DNA of 32,750 nucleotides from Sphingomonadales bacterium (lineage in GTDB: Bacteria; Bacteroidota; Bacteroidia; UBA7662): positions 1-32,750 of the forward strand of contig VHAX01000025.1 in NCBI GenBank assembly GCA_016872215.1, in the 5' to 3' direction. The notes below the pieces were generated by a model. That model worked only from the letters and a program-made list of their open reading frames with translations, was not told where the DNA came from and made no database searches. The first letter of the stretch is position 1. Every line of letters begins with the position of its first letter. The position numbers and the translations under genes were made by a program. Positions 26,150 through 32,750 of the stretch are shown piece after piece.

Positions 26150-26764
26150 TCAGCGCATTATCCGGCGAAAGGTTAGGTTGATGCGTGATTCGTTCACCCT
26201 CAGTGCCTTGGGCAGAGCGTGCTTATAGTCCTGCTGAACACCCCCCCGCATTAACAGCAAGCTACCCGAACCCAGCAAAAGCTCGGTTTGATCTTTAGAA
26301 TATGGGGTATTCGAATGTTTTTCGCGGACAGAGGTCTTTAGTCGCAGAAAAAACCGACGCTCGGCGCCCAAACTCAGCGAAGCAATCACCGGATCCGGTC
26401 CCAATGACCGTTCGTCATCCGCATGCCACCCCATATAGTCGCGCCCATCGCGGTAGCAGTTCAATAGAACGCTGTTGAAAGAGCTACTAAATCCAGCTTC
26501 TATCCTGTTTCGCAGTTCTTCCAGCACGGGTATCCAGGGGAGGGGTCGGTTCAGCAGTCCCGAATACGAATAGCAGGCATCCGGATCGCCATACCAGGCC
26601 GTTAACCTCGGCTGCAAAACCCACTTTCCCATCATGCGTATGCGCTCCTGCTGCCAGGGAACGGTCTCCCGCAGATGTCGATACAGGCTATTAGCCTCAT
26701 GCAGCGGAAGAAAACGCCCGAAATAGAGGACTCGGCCATCTAAAAAAGAAAGGTGAGGGTTCAC
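26150..26764 (-). CDS. AlkB-type 2-oxoglutarate/Fe(II)-dependent dioxygenase
   Basis: A 204-residue protein of the AlkB superfamily, closest in pattern to the short ALKBH2/3-like group. The nucleotide-recognition region PRLTAWYGD is at 52-60; LNCYRDGRDYMGWHADDE carries the iron ligands H114 and D116; the third ligand is H182; and the 2-oxoglutarate arginine motif R194-I-N-L-T-F-R200 closes the domain. Such enzymes oxidatively remove alkyl groups from DNA or RNA bases. It stands alone on the minus strand and is divergent from the GH3 lipoprotein gene. The start at 26764 fits the family N-terminus. Substrate (DNA, RNA or tRNA) cannot be told from sequence. Confidence 0.92.
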   Translation of the reverse strand: MNPHLSFLDGRVLYFGRFLPLHEANSLYRHLRETVPWQQERIRMMGKWVLQPRLTAWYGDPDACYSYSGLLNRPLPWIPVLEELRNRIEAGFSSSFNSVLLNCYRDGRDYMGWHADDERSLGPDPVIASLSLGAERRFFLRLKTSVREKHSNTPYSKDQTELLLGSGSLLLMRGGVQQDYKHALPKALRVNESRINLTFRRIMR

Positions 26765-29700
26765 GGAATTTCAATGGTCGATTCCAAAAACCCGCATGCG
26801 GCCCAAAAGTTCAACAGTACACCCAACCACCACAATATTGTTACAGCTTCCTACATTTGCAGGCCTAGCAAACCCGTTCTCTTGTATCCCAAAACCTACA
26901 TTCGGTTCTTGTCGCTGATCCTTTTGATAGGTGCGATGTCTGCCTTAGGGTGCGCCACACGAAGAACCCACCCCAAGTTCGATTCCGATCCCACAGTTAG
27001 TCAGGTAGATTCCATCAGAACATCGGAACAGCAATTGGAGGATCGCGACCGCTCCCATGGTCGAAAAGAGGAAGCCCGGCGATGCCATTGGGTCGACTCC
27101 CTATATGCGCAACTCAACGATACAACGCGCATCACACAATTGTTTATGCCAGCGGTGTATGCCGATTACGCCCAACCCGACTCCCTTTGGCTCCATACCT
27201 TTCAGCGCTGGCAGCCCGGTGGGGTCATACTTATGAAAAGCAGCCCCGGCAAGGTGCGGTTCGTCATACAAGAACTTCAAGGGCAGTCACGTCTACCCCT
27301 ACTGGCCTCCATCGATGCGGAATGGGGACTTTCCATGCGCATCGACTCAACCCCGGTCTATCCCTTTCAGATGACCCTCGGCGCGCTGTCCGATCTGCTG
27401 CTCATCGAGCAGATGGGCATTCAAATAGGAGAGGAAATGAGGGCAGTCGGTCTCAACCTGAGTTTTTCTCCGGTGGTCGACATCAACAACAACCCCAACA
27501 ATCCAGTCATCGGATTCCGCTCCTTTGGATCGCGCGCTGATGAAGTGAGCCTTCGCGCTGAAGCCTACGCCCGAGGCCTCCAAAAATCCGGTGTATTGGC
27601 CTGTGCCAAGCACTTTCCCGGGCATGGCGACACCCACACCGATTCGCACCACGATCTTCCCCTGATGCCGTTCAGAAAAGCGCGCCTCGACAGCCTTGAA
27701 CTCATACCCTTCCGCCGACTCATCCTCTCCGGTGTCGATGCCGTGATGACGGCCCACCTGGCGATGCCCGGCTGGACAGGAGATTCCCTACGGCCCGCAT
27801 CCCTCAGCCGAAGCATAGTGCACGACGCCCTGAGAAAAGAGGAGGGCTTCGACAAACTCATCATCACCGATGCACTCAATATGAAAGGCGTTTCCGCCGG
27901 ATGGACGCCAGGTCGACTTGAAGTGGAGGCCTTAAAAGCCGGTAATGATGTACTGCTGTTCACCACAGACATGCAGCGGGCGCACGACTCCATCCGCGCT
28001 GCACTCAACCGGGGGGAATTGTCGACCCACGAAATCGAACAAAAAGTCAAGCGCGTTCTAACCGCCAAGTATAAAGTCGGCCAGTTCAAAAATAGGGAAG
28101 GAGATGGGTTACAAGATGTACAAACAAAAAAAGTCGAAGGTGAACAAACAGAGCCTTCAAAGGAGCCCATTCCAGGGAATGCAGCGTTCGACGGCGAGCG
28201 TTCCTCGGACTTGCAACAGGCCGTATACCGACAAGCCACAACGCTTTTGAATGATCCCCAGAGAAAAATTCCAATAGCAGGCGCCAAAGCGCGTGGCGGA
28301 ATACATATTGGCATCGGAACAGCCAACGCGGCCGATGATTTCTACAAACACCTGGGCATCTATGCGCTGATGCCATCGATCTGCATCGATCCGGCCAGCA
28401 AAAACCCCATGCAGGTACTCAGCGACAGCATACTTGCCCAAATTCAGTATGCGGTTGTATCCTGGCACCCAGGCAGCCAGCGTCCGCCATACGGCATCGG
28501 CGACACCCTCATCAATCTCCTCAGGCGCAAGCTCAACACGATACCCCGCATCGATGTGGTCTGTGGCAATCCCTACCTCATCAGGCGATTGCTGCCGGCA
28601 GGGGAGGCCAACGTGTTGATGTGTGCCTATGAAGACAAGCCCCAATCGCGACTAGCAGCAGTGGAGGCCCTCTTCGGAGCACAGGAGTTGGGCGGACAAC
28701 TGCCGGTCGACCTCACCCCCGAATTTCCGGCAGGAACTGGCTTGAGAAGAGCCCAAAACAATGGCATAAGGCATGTGAACGGAGCAACGAGCGGCCTCAC
28801 CGCACGGCATGTGGCCCTTATAGACAGTGCTATAGAACAAGCCATCCGAAACGGCGCCACGCCCGGTGCCCAGATTATGGTAGCACATCGGCGACAAATC
28901 ATTTTCAATAAAGCATACGGTTACACAGATTCTACGAAAAGTGCGCCCGTCACCTCCTCCACACGCTACGACCTGGCCTCCCTCACCAAAATACTGGCCA
29001 CAGCACCCGCAATGATGTTGCTCACCGACAGCCAGCGCATCCACCCCAACGGAACAGTCTCCGATTATCTGCCAGAATGCGCAACGCATCCTATTGGCCA
29101 ACTCAGACTATCCCAGATTATGACCCATCAGGCGGGACTAAAACCCTATGTGGAATTTTGGCGACAGACGTTTAGCAACGGCGAACCCGATCCATTTTGG
29201 TATCCCCGCAACGATACCCCAAATCTCAAACTGCTTCCTGTCTCCTCATTATTGCGCATCCGACCCGGGATCCGCGACAGCCTGTGGCAGTGGATCCTCC
29301 AAACCCCACTCGAAAAGCCTGGTAGATACGTGTACAGTGATTTGGGCCCGGTCATCCTGTGGAAAATCATTGAGCGGGTATCAGCCCAGTCACCTGCCGG
29401 GTATCTCAGGAAAAACTATTACGAACCTCTGGGCACAGTTGCCCTTGGCTATTCGACCGATTCCATCATCCCCATTTCCTACATCGCCCCTACTGAGCAC
29501 GACAACATATTCAGGAAGGAACTCATTCGCGGCACCGTTCACGACCCAACAGCGGCCTTGCTGGGTGGAGTGTCGGGCCATGCCGGGCTCTTCGGTAATG
29601 CCGCGGATGTCATGCGTTTGCTGCTGCCATTCAATCCGCCCAAACACAACAAATACCTTGTTCATGGGGCTCCGGGCGACCAGATATCCTCTGTGGATGC

Positions 29701-30034
29701 AAACCCCAGCCTACCCATGTGGAGCCCTTCGACCCTTCAACTATACACCCAGTCCTATTACCCGGGCAATCGAAGAGGGCTGTTGTTCGACAAGCCTCAG
29801 TCACCCCCCGCCCCCGACGGCAACACCGCACCCAGCGCTTCGCCCTCGAGTTTTGGTCACTCCGGCTTCACCGGCACCTACTGCTGGATCGATCCGGAAC
29901 GCGATCTGATTTATGTATTTCTGTCGAACCGCGTACACCCCCACGCCCAACCCAATACCCTCGCCCGCATGGGCACCCGAACTCTAATCCTAGAGATCAT
30001 CCTTCAGGCCATCGATGCTCAGGCGAATCCGTGA
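26753..30034 (+). CDS. Lipoprotein with NagZ-like GH3 domain fused to a serine beta-lactamase-like domain
   Basis: Up to 1093 residues from the ATG at 26753. The hydrophobic signal segment lies only at about 51-64, ending in SALGC (lipid-modified C67). A TTG at 26882 (codon 44) would give a normal lipoprotein signal peptide and avoid overlap with the divergent alkB-like gene, so I favour it. The GH3 domain (about 100-410) has KHFPGHGDTHTDSHHDLP near 286-303 with the NagZ-type catalytic His, and the nucleophile Asp in ITDALNMKG near 373. A GH3 C-terminal-like part follows to about 680. The beta-lactamase/class C-like domain (about 700-1090) shows S743-L-T-K746, Y861-S-D863 and HSGFTGT near the end. 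Likely roles are muropeptide trimming by an N-acetylglucosaminidase plus a serine hydrolase/esterase or DD-peptidase at the outer membrane. Similar fusions are known in Bacteroidota. Confidence 0.9.
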   Translation: MRVHGISMVDSKNPHAAQKFNSTPNHHNIVTASYICRPSKPVLLYPKTYIRFLSLILLIGAMSALGCATRRTHPKFDSDPTVSQVDSIRTSEQQLEDRDRSHGRKEEARRCHWVDSLYAQLNDTTRITQLFMPAVYADYAQPDSLWLHTFQRWQPGGVILMKSSPGKVRFVIQELQGQSRLPLLASIDAEWGLSMRIDSTPVYPFQMTLGALSDLLLIEQMGIQIGEEMRAVGLNLSFSPVVDINNNPNNPVIGFRSFGSRADEVSLRAEAYARGLQKSGVLACAKHFPGHGDTHTDSHHDLPLMPFRKARLDSLELIPFRRLILSGVDAVMTAHLAMPGWTGDSLRPASLSRSIVHDALRKEEGFDKLIITDALNMKGVSAGWTPGRLEVEALKAGNDVLLFTTDMQRAHDSIRAALNRGELSTHEIEQKVKRVLTAKYKVGQFKNREGDGLQDVQTKKVEGEQTEPSKEPIPGNAAFDGERSSDLQQAVYRQATTLLNDPQRKIPIAGAKARGGIHIGIGTANAADDFYKHLGIYALMPSICIDPASKNPMQVLSDSILAQIQYAVVSWHPGSQRPPYGIGDTLINLLRRKLNTIPRIDVVCGNPYLIRRLLPAGEANVLMCAYEDKPQSRLAAVEALFGAQELGGQLPVDLTPEFPAGTGLRRAQNNGIRHVNGATSGLTARHVALIDSAIEQAIRNGATPGAQIMVAHRRQIIFNKAYGYTDSTKSAPVTSSTRYDLASLTKILATAPAMMLLTDSQRIHPNGTVSDYLPECATHPIGQLRLSQIMTHQAGLKPYVEFWRQTFSNGEPDPFWYPRNDTPNLKLLPVSSLLRIRPGIRDSLWQWILQTPLEKPGRYVYSDLGPVILWKIIERVSAQSPAGYLRKNYYEPLGTVALGYSTDSIIPISYIAPTEHDNIFRKELIRGTVHDPTAALLGGVSGHAGLFGNAADVMRLLLPFNPPKHNKYLVHGAPGDQISSVDANPSLPMWSPSTLQLYTQSYYPGNRRGLLFDKPQSPPAPDGNTAPSASPSSFGHSGFTGTYCWIDPERDLIYVFLSNRVHPHAQPNTLARMGTRTLILEIILQAIDAQANP
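26852..26859 (+). promoter_or_regulatory. Putative -7 promoter element for the GH3/beta-lactamase gene
   Basis: TACATTTG matches TAnnTTTG exactly and is identical to the element before gmhA. Transcription would start near 26866, downstream of the first in-frame ATG (26753) and about 16 nt before the TTG at 26882. A TTG lies upstream at 26838-26840, but the 11-nt spacing is too short for a -33 element. Confidence 0.4.
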
Positions 30035-30059
30035 AACCACTCTTTGGGGTTTTGTCGAC

Positions 30060-30083
30060 CTTGTTTTTTAGCAAGATTTTTTT
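30060..30083 (+). terminator. Rho-independent terminator after the GH3/beta-lactamase gene
   Basis: The stem CTTGTT (30060-30065) pairs with AGCAAG (30070-30075), including one G-T pair, around a TTTT loop, followed by A and seven T residues. It lies 25 nt after the stop codon. Confidence 0.5.
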
Positions 30084-30288
30084 GTTATATCAGATTCAGT
30101 TGCTCTTGAATTAAATGTTTTTATGCAACCCGTTTATATAGAGACTTCCATTCATACTTTTTATCAACTGTCCCATTTTCAAATCTGAGGTCAGGTAAGA
30201 CTCGGATTCTCAAAAAAACCTTCGAAATTAACAAAATAGTATATTTTTCAAATCGCTAACGATGAACAAAAAACCGATGAAACAAGGT

Positions 30289-30305
30289 AAAAACCTGCCG
30301 GAGGT
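30289..30305 (-). terminator. Short terminator after the DUF5916 gene
   Basis: Read on the minus strand, ACCT-CCGGC-AGGT followed by TTTT begins four bases after the stop codon of the DUF5916 gene. The stem is short, so strength is uncertain. The rest of 30084-30288 is A/T-rich and shows no gene. Confidence 0.42.
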
Positions 30306-30308
30306 CCC

Positions 30309-32549
30309 TTAGGCGACAAACCGCCAGATGACTTTCGTCACCACCACTTGCCGCAAGGGCAGGAAGCGCCGCTCCTCGCCTTGCCTGTCGCCGCGCCACA
30401 CCTGATTCACAATCAGGAACACGTCGGCCCCCACGAAAGGGATGTATTGAAACCGGAAATTCAAGTTCAGCTCGTCCTGCGCGGAATTCCACTGCGTGAG
30501 CAACGAGCCAAAGCAACGAGCGTTGAGGGCGTACCCGAGTCGACTGCCCACAAGTGTGGTCGACCAACTACCGGCTTCTGTCTGAATGTCGTTGAGTTCG
30601 AGCCTGAGGCTCAGTTGGGCATTGCGGTTGCCGCGCCACCACAACTCAGTTTGGTGCTGCACCGAACGCCCGTCGAAATATCCGCCCCACTGAAGGCGGC
30701 TGTCGACCGCAAGCCGGCGGCCCCTAAAAGTCGAAATCCGCACATTATTTTGGCGCCACCAATACAACCCAGGTGCGAATTGAAGGGTAGGGGTCAGACT
30801 AAATCCAGTACGAAGGCCCTCCGCCACCACGGAGTGACCCATGCTAAGCCTGTCGCCCCTGCGCGTGTCCACCCCGAGCCATTGAATTGTGTAGCTAAAC
30901 GATTGCATCGACCCATCGTCGTCGTTTTGGGTGTGTGATACCGACACCGGCTTAAATTCAAGTTGACGAATGAAAGACAACCACCCGCCCGGCCGAGGCT
31001 TTAGACTCACATCCAGAAACTGTTCACGGAAGGCCTGCCGCAGCATAATACCGACCTGCGGATCGAATAATGAGTCCGCACGCTGAGCCGAGGCAAACAC
31101 CGAGAAACGATCATTCGGATAGCTCAAAAAGCAACGCCAGGCCAAAGCACCCGGCTGAAAACCCGATGAGCGATCGTAGGTATGCAACAAGGCCCCACCC
31201 ACATCCAGATTGCGCCGCCCCCACAGCCACGAGGTGCTCCAGCGCCCGTTGATGCCCGCAGCGGCATGGAAATCGCGCCCGCTGATGCGTTGCACACTCA
31301 TCGCCCCGATGGTGCTTTGTTGTCCCACATCTTGCCGCCACGAGATCGCCGAAAAATTCTCGCCATTGTTTTCCCCAACCCCATCCGCACCCGTTTGCAG
31401 ACTCATGAATCCCAGAGTGCGGTCGGCTTCCTTGCCCAGAACCCGAACCCCACCCAGAATGGGAACCTGCTCGCGCCGGTCATTGAGTCCGATGCGGCGC
31501 GTGTAGAAAGGAATGACCCGATTACCCCCAAATCCAAAATTAAAATAATCGTCGCCCTCCAGGAAAAAATCACGCAATTCCGGAAAAAAAAGCGGGAAAC
31601 GTGTCAAATTCACCTGCTGCTGGTCGGCCTCCACCTGGGCAAAGTCGGTGTTGAGGGTGAGATTCATACGGTAGGCGGGTGTGATCAGGTAGTGAGCCTC
31701 GCCACCCAAACGGGTCAGATCCGAAGCGCCCGAAGGTTCATTTTGGAGCCCACCCAGAGTGTACGGACGAACATCCAGAAAGCTGCGCCCCGATATTTTT
31801 TGTAGTCCATGCAAGGTGCCGGCCATCACAAACTGTTCGATGCGCATGTCGCGGCTCCATCCCTGCCAGCGCACCTGCTCCCTCTTACGACGGATGTTGC
31901 GTTCAAAATTGATGCCCCAAACCGGTTCAGGATGACCTGTTGGGTAGCGCAGCGTATTGAGGGGGATCACCCATTCCGAACTCCAGCCTTCGCTGCTCAG
32001 CTGCGTGCGGACGTCCCAAATCCCATTCCAGAACGCATTCACCGAAGCACCATTGTTGAATACCTGAAAGTCGGCCCGCGCCCCAGCCGGGTTGGTCACC
32101 AACATAATGCCGTTGCGCCGATCGAGGTACGGGTCTATTACCACAATGAAATTATCATCGAGACTGTAGTTGAAATCACGCATCATCTCCCGCGCAATCA
32201 ATAGGTCGGGACGAGCATCAAAGCACATCACACCGATGTAAATGTGTTCCTCATCATATAGAATGCGCACTTCGGTACGCTCGCTCGCCGGCGCCCCCTG
32301 CGTGAGCTCCCTTTGGGTGAAGGAAGTCACCGCACTGCACAACCCCCAAACGGGCTCGTTTAGAAAGCCATCAATTTGCGGAGGTGCTATGCATTTACGG
32401 GCGTGGATCTGTGCTGATGTCGGGTATAGGGCTTTCCCGGTCTGGCCCTTGGAATGGGTGTCAATCTGCGGAAGGATTGAGGGAATTTGGGCCTTAACCA
32501 AAAAAAATGAAATCCAAAACAAGCAGGAAAACAGGGCTTTTTTCGACAT
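30309..32549 (-). CDS. CBM9-like/DUF5916 family outer-membrane protein
   Basis: A 746-residue exported protein. I use the ATG at 32549 (MSKKALFSCLFWISFFLVKAQ), a clear signal peptide ending in KAQ; a TTG three codons upstream is also in frame. Residues about 45-235 form the CBM9-like N-terminal domain seen with DUF5916 (PPQIDGFLNEPVW, then VRILYDEEHIYIGVMCFD, DDNFIVVIDPYLDRRNG, and WSSEWVIPLNTLRY). From about 240 the DUF5916 part follows (FPLFFPELRDFFLEGDDYFNFG, YTRRIG), continuing with alternating aromatic beta strands that suggest an outer-membrane barrel. Such proteins are common in Bacteroidota, and their function is unknown; a carbohydrate-related role is only inferred from the CBM9 resemblance. 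It is transcribed away from the partial gene at the window end. Confidence 0.88.
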   Translation of the reverse strand: MSKKALFSCLFWISFFLVKAQIPSILPQIDTHSKGQTGKALYPTSAQIHARKCIAPPQIDGFLNEPVWGLCSAVTSFTQRELTQGAPASERTEVRILYDEEHIYIGVMCFDARPDLLIAREMMRDFNYSLDDNFIVVIDPYLDRRNGIMLVTNPAGARADFQVFNNGASVNAFWNGIWDVRTQLSSEGWSSEWVIPLNTLRYPTGHPEPVWGINFERNIRRKREQVRWQGWSRDMRIEQFVMAGTLHGLQKISGRSFLDVRPYTLGGLQNEPSGASDLTRLGGEAHYLITPAYRMNLTLNTDFAQVEADQQQVNLTRFPLFFPELRDFFLEGDDYFNFGFGGNRVIPFYTRRIGLNDRREQVPILGGVRVLGKEADRTLGFMSLQTGADGVGENNGENFSAISWRQDVGQQSTIGAMSVQRISGRDFHAAAGINGRWSTSWLWGRRNLDVGGALLHTYDRSSGFQPGALAWRCFLSYPNDRFSVFASAQRADSLFDPQVGIMLRQAFREQFLDVSLKPRPGGWLSFIRQLEFKPVSVSHTQNDDDGSMQSFSYTIQWLGVDTRRGDRLSMGHSVVAEGLRTGFSLTPTLQFAPGLYWWRQNNVRISTFRGRRLAVDSRLQWGGYFDGRSVQHQTELWWRGNRNAQLSLRLELNDIQTEAGSWSTTLVGSRLGYALNARCFGSLLTQWNSAQDELNLNFRFQYIPFVGADVFLIVNQVWRGDRQGEERRFLPLRQVVVTKVIWRFVA

Positions 32550-32555
32550 TAGGGG

Positions 32556-32563
32556 CAAAAGTA
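32556..32563 (-). promoter_or_regulatory. Putative -7 promoter element for the DUF5916 gene
   Basis: On the minus strand TACTTTTG matches TAnnTTTG exactly and is identical to the element before the CotH gene. It ends only six bases before the ATG at 32549, so the transcript would be leaderless or nearly so. No TTG lies at the usual distance upstream. Confidence 0.33.
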
Positions 32564-32596
32564 CCCCAAAGCATACTCAAGTAGTAAAAAAGTTTT

Positions 32597-32627
32597 TTTG
32601 CATAATTTATTTTAGTTGTTAATTTTA
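32597..32627 (+). promoter_or_regulatory. Putative promoter of the gene at the window end
   Basis: TTTG (32597-32600), a 19-nt spacer and TAATTTTA (32620-32627) fit the Bacteroidota promoter layout with one mismatch. The predicted leader to the ATG at 32654 is about 20 nt and is A/T-rich. Confidence 0.42.
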
Positions 32628-32653
32628 CAGAAAATTCATTAAATCATAAACCC

Positions 32654-32750
32654 ATGAAGAAGTCATTATTAGTGGTCTTTCTGCTTTTTACAATTTCGAT
32701 TTCTGCCCACGCGCAGTTTCGGTTGGTTACAAATCCTCCTTTGCAAGGCG
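32654..32750 (+). CDS. Start of an exported protein of unknown function (partial)
   Basis: Thirty-two residues are visible before the window ends. They begin MKKSLLVVFLLFTISISAHA, a textbook Sec signal peptide with two lysines, a hydrophobic core and a probable AHA-Q cleavage site; the mature part starts QFRLVTNPP. The ATG follows an A/T-rich leader and a promoter-like sequence, which supports a real gene. Nothing about the function can be said from so short a piece. Confidence 0.75.
   Translation, partial: MKKSLLVVFLLFTISISAHAQFRLVTNPPLQG

Noticed and set aside
1-32750. CRISPR array, insertion sequence, prophage, toxin-antitoxin or defence system
   Set aside because: No spaced repeat array, transposase, integrase or defence-family protein is visible; the window is mostly housekeeping and envelope genes.

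Overview
The window looks like a chromosomal segment of a fairly GC-rich member of the Bacteroidota. The reasons are: a type IX secretion (T9SS) C-terminal sorting domain on the CotH-like protein; Bacteroidota-type promoter elements (TAnnTTTG or TAnnTTCG, some with a TTG about 20 nt upstream); start codons without Shine-Dalgarno sequences but often with A/T-rich leaders; an FtsZ ending in a Bacteroidota-style C-terminus; and the division/cell-wall gene order typical of the phylum. I cannot name the genus.

Layout. (1) 245-3706: a large secreted CotH-family protein with two dockerin-like repeats and a T9SS signal. (2) 3758-5741, minus strand: a YceH/DUF480 protein, then gmhB and gmhA of heptose biosynthesis. 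(3) 5980-6051, minus: tRNA-Glu(UUC) with its own promoter and terminator. (4) 6237-8454: gap-pgk glycolytic pair. (5) 8912-25019: a full dcw cluster, mraZ-rsmH-ftsL-ftsI-murE-mraY-murD-ftsW-[murG::murC]-ftsQ-ftsA-ftsZ. (6) 25195-26096: a decayed WYL-type regulator. (7) 26150-26764, minus: an AlkB-type dioxygenase. (8) 26753/26882-30034: a lipoprotein joining a GH3 (NagZ-like) domain to a serine beta-lactamase-like domain. (9) 30309-32549, minus: a CBM9-like/DUF5916 outer-membrane protein. (10) 32654-end: the start of another exported protein.

How the genes work together. The dcw genes are coupled tightly: most junctions are 1-13 nt overlaps, mainly ATGA. They encode the cytoplasmic and lipid-linked steps of peptidoglycan synthesis (MurC, MurD, MurE, MraY, MurG), septal polymerisation and cross-linking (FtsW, FtsI), and the divisome scaffold (FtsL, FtsQ, FtsA, FtsZ). 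A ten-base-period array of AAAGTGG sites lies just before mraZ and is a good candidate for the MraZ autoregulatory operator. ftsW and ftsZ are each preceded by a short, very A/T-rich leader. The GH3/beta-lactamase lipoprotein may process cell-wall fragments, and GmhA/GmhB supply heptose for the LPS core.

Most notable points: an in-frame MurG-MurC fusion protein with both sets of active-site motifs intact; the MraZ-box array; a WYL regulator broken by three stop codons and a frameshift; a GmhB that has lost most of the usual zinc-binding cysteine/histidine set; and an FtsZ with an unusually long linker. I saw no CRISPR array, insertion sequence, phage or defence system.
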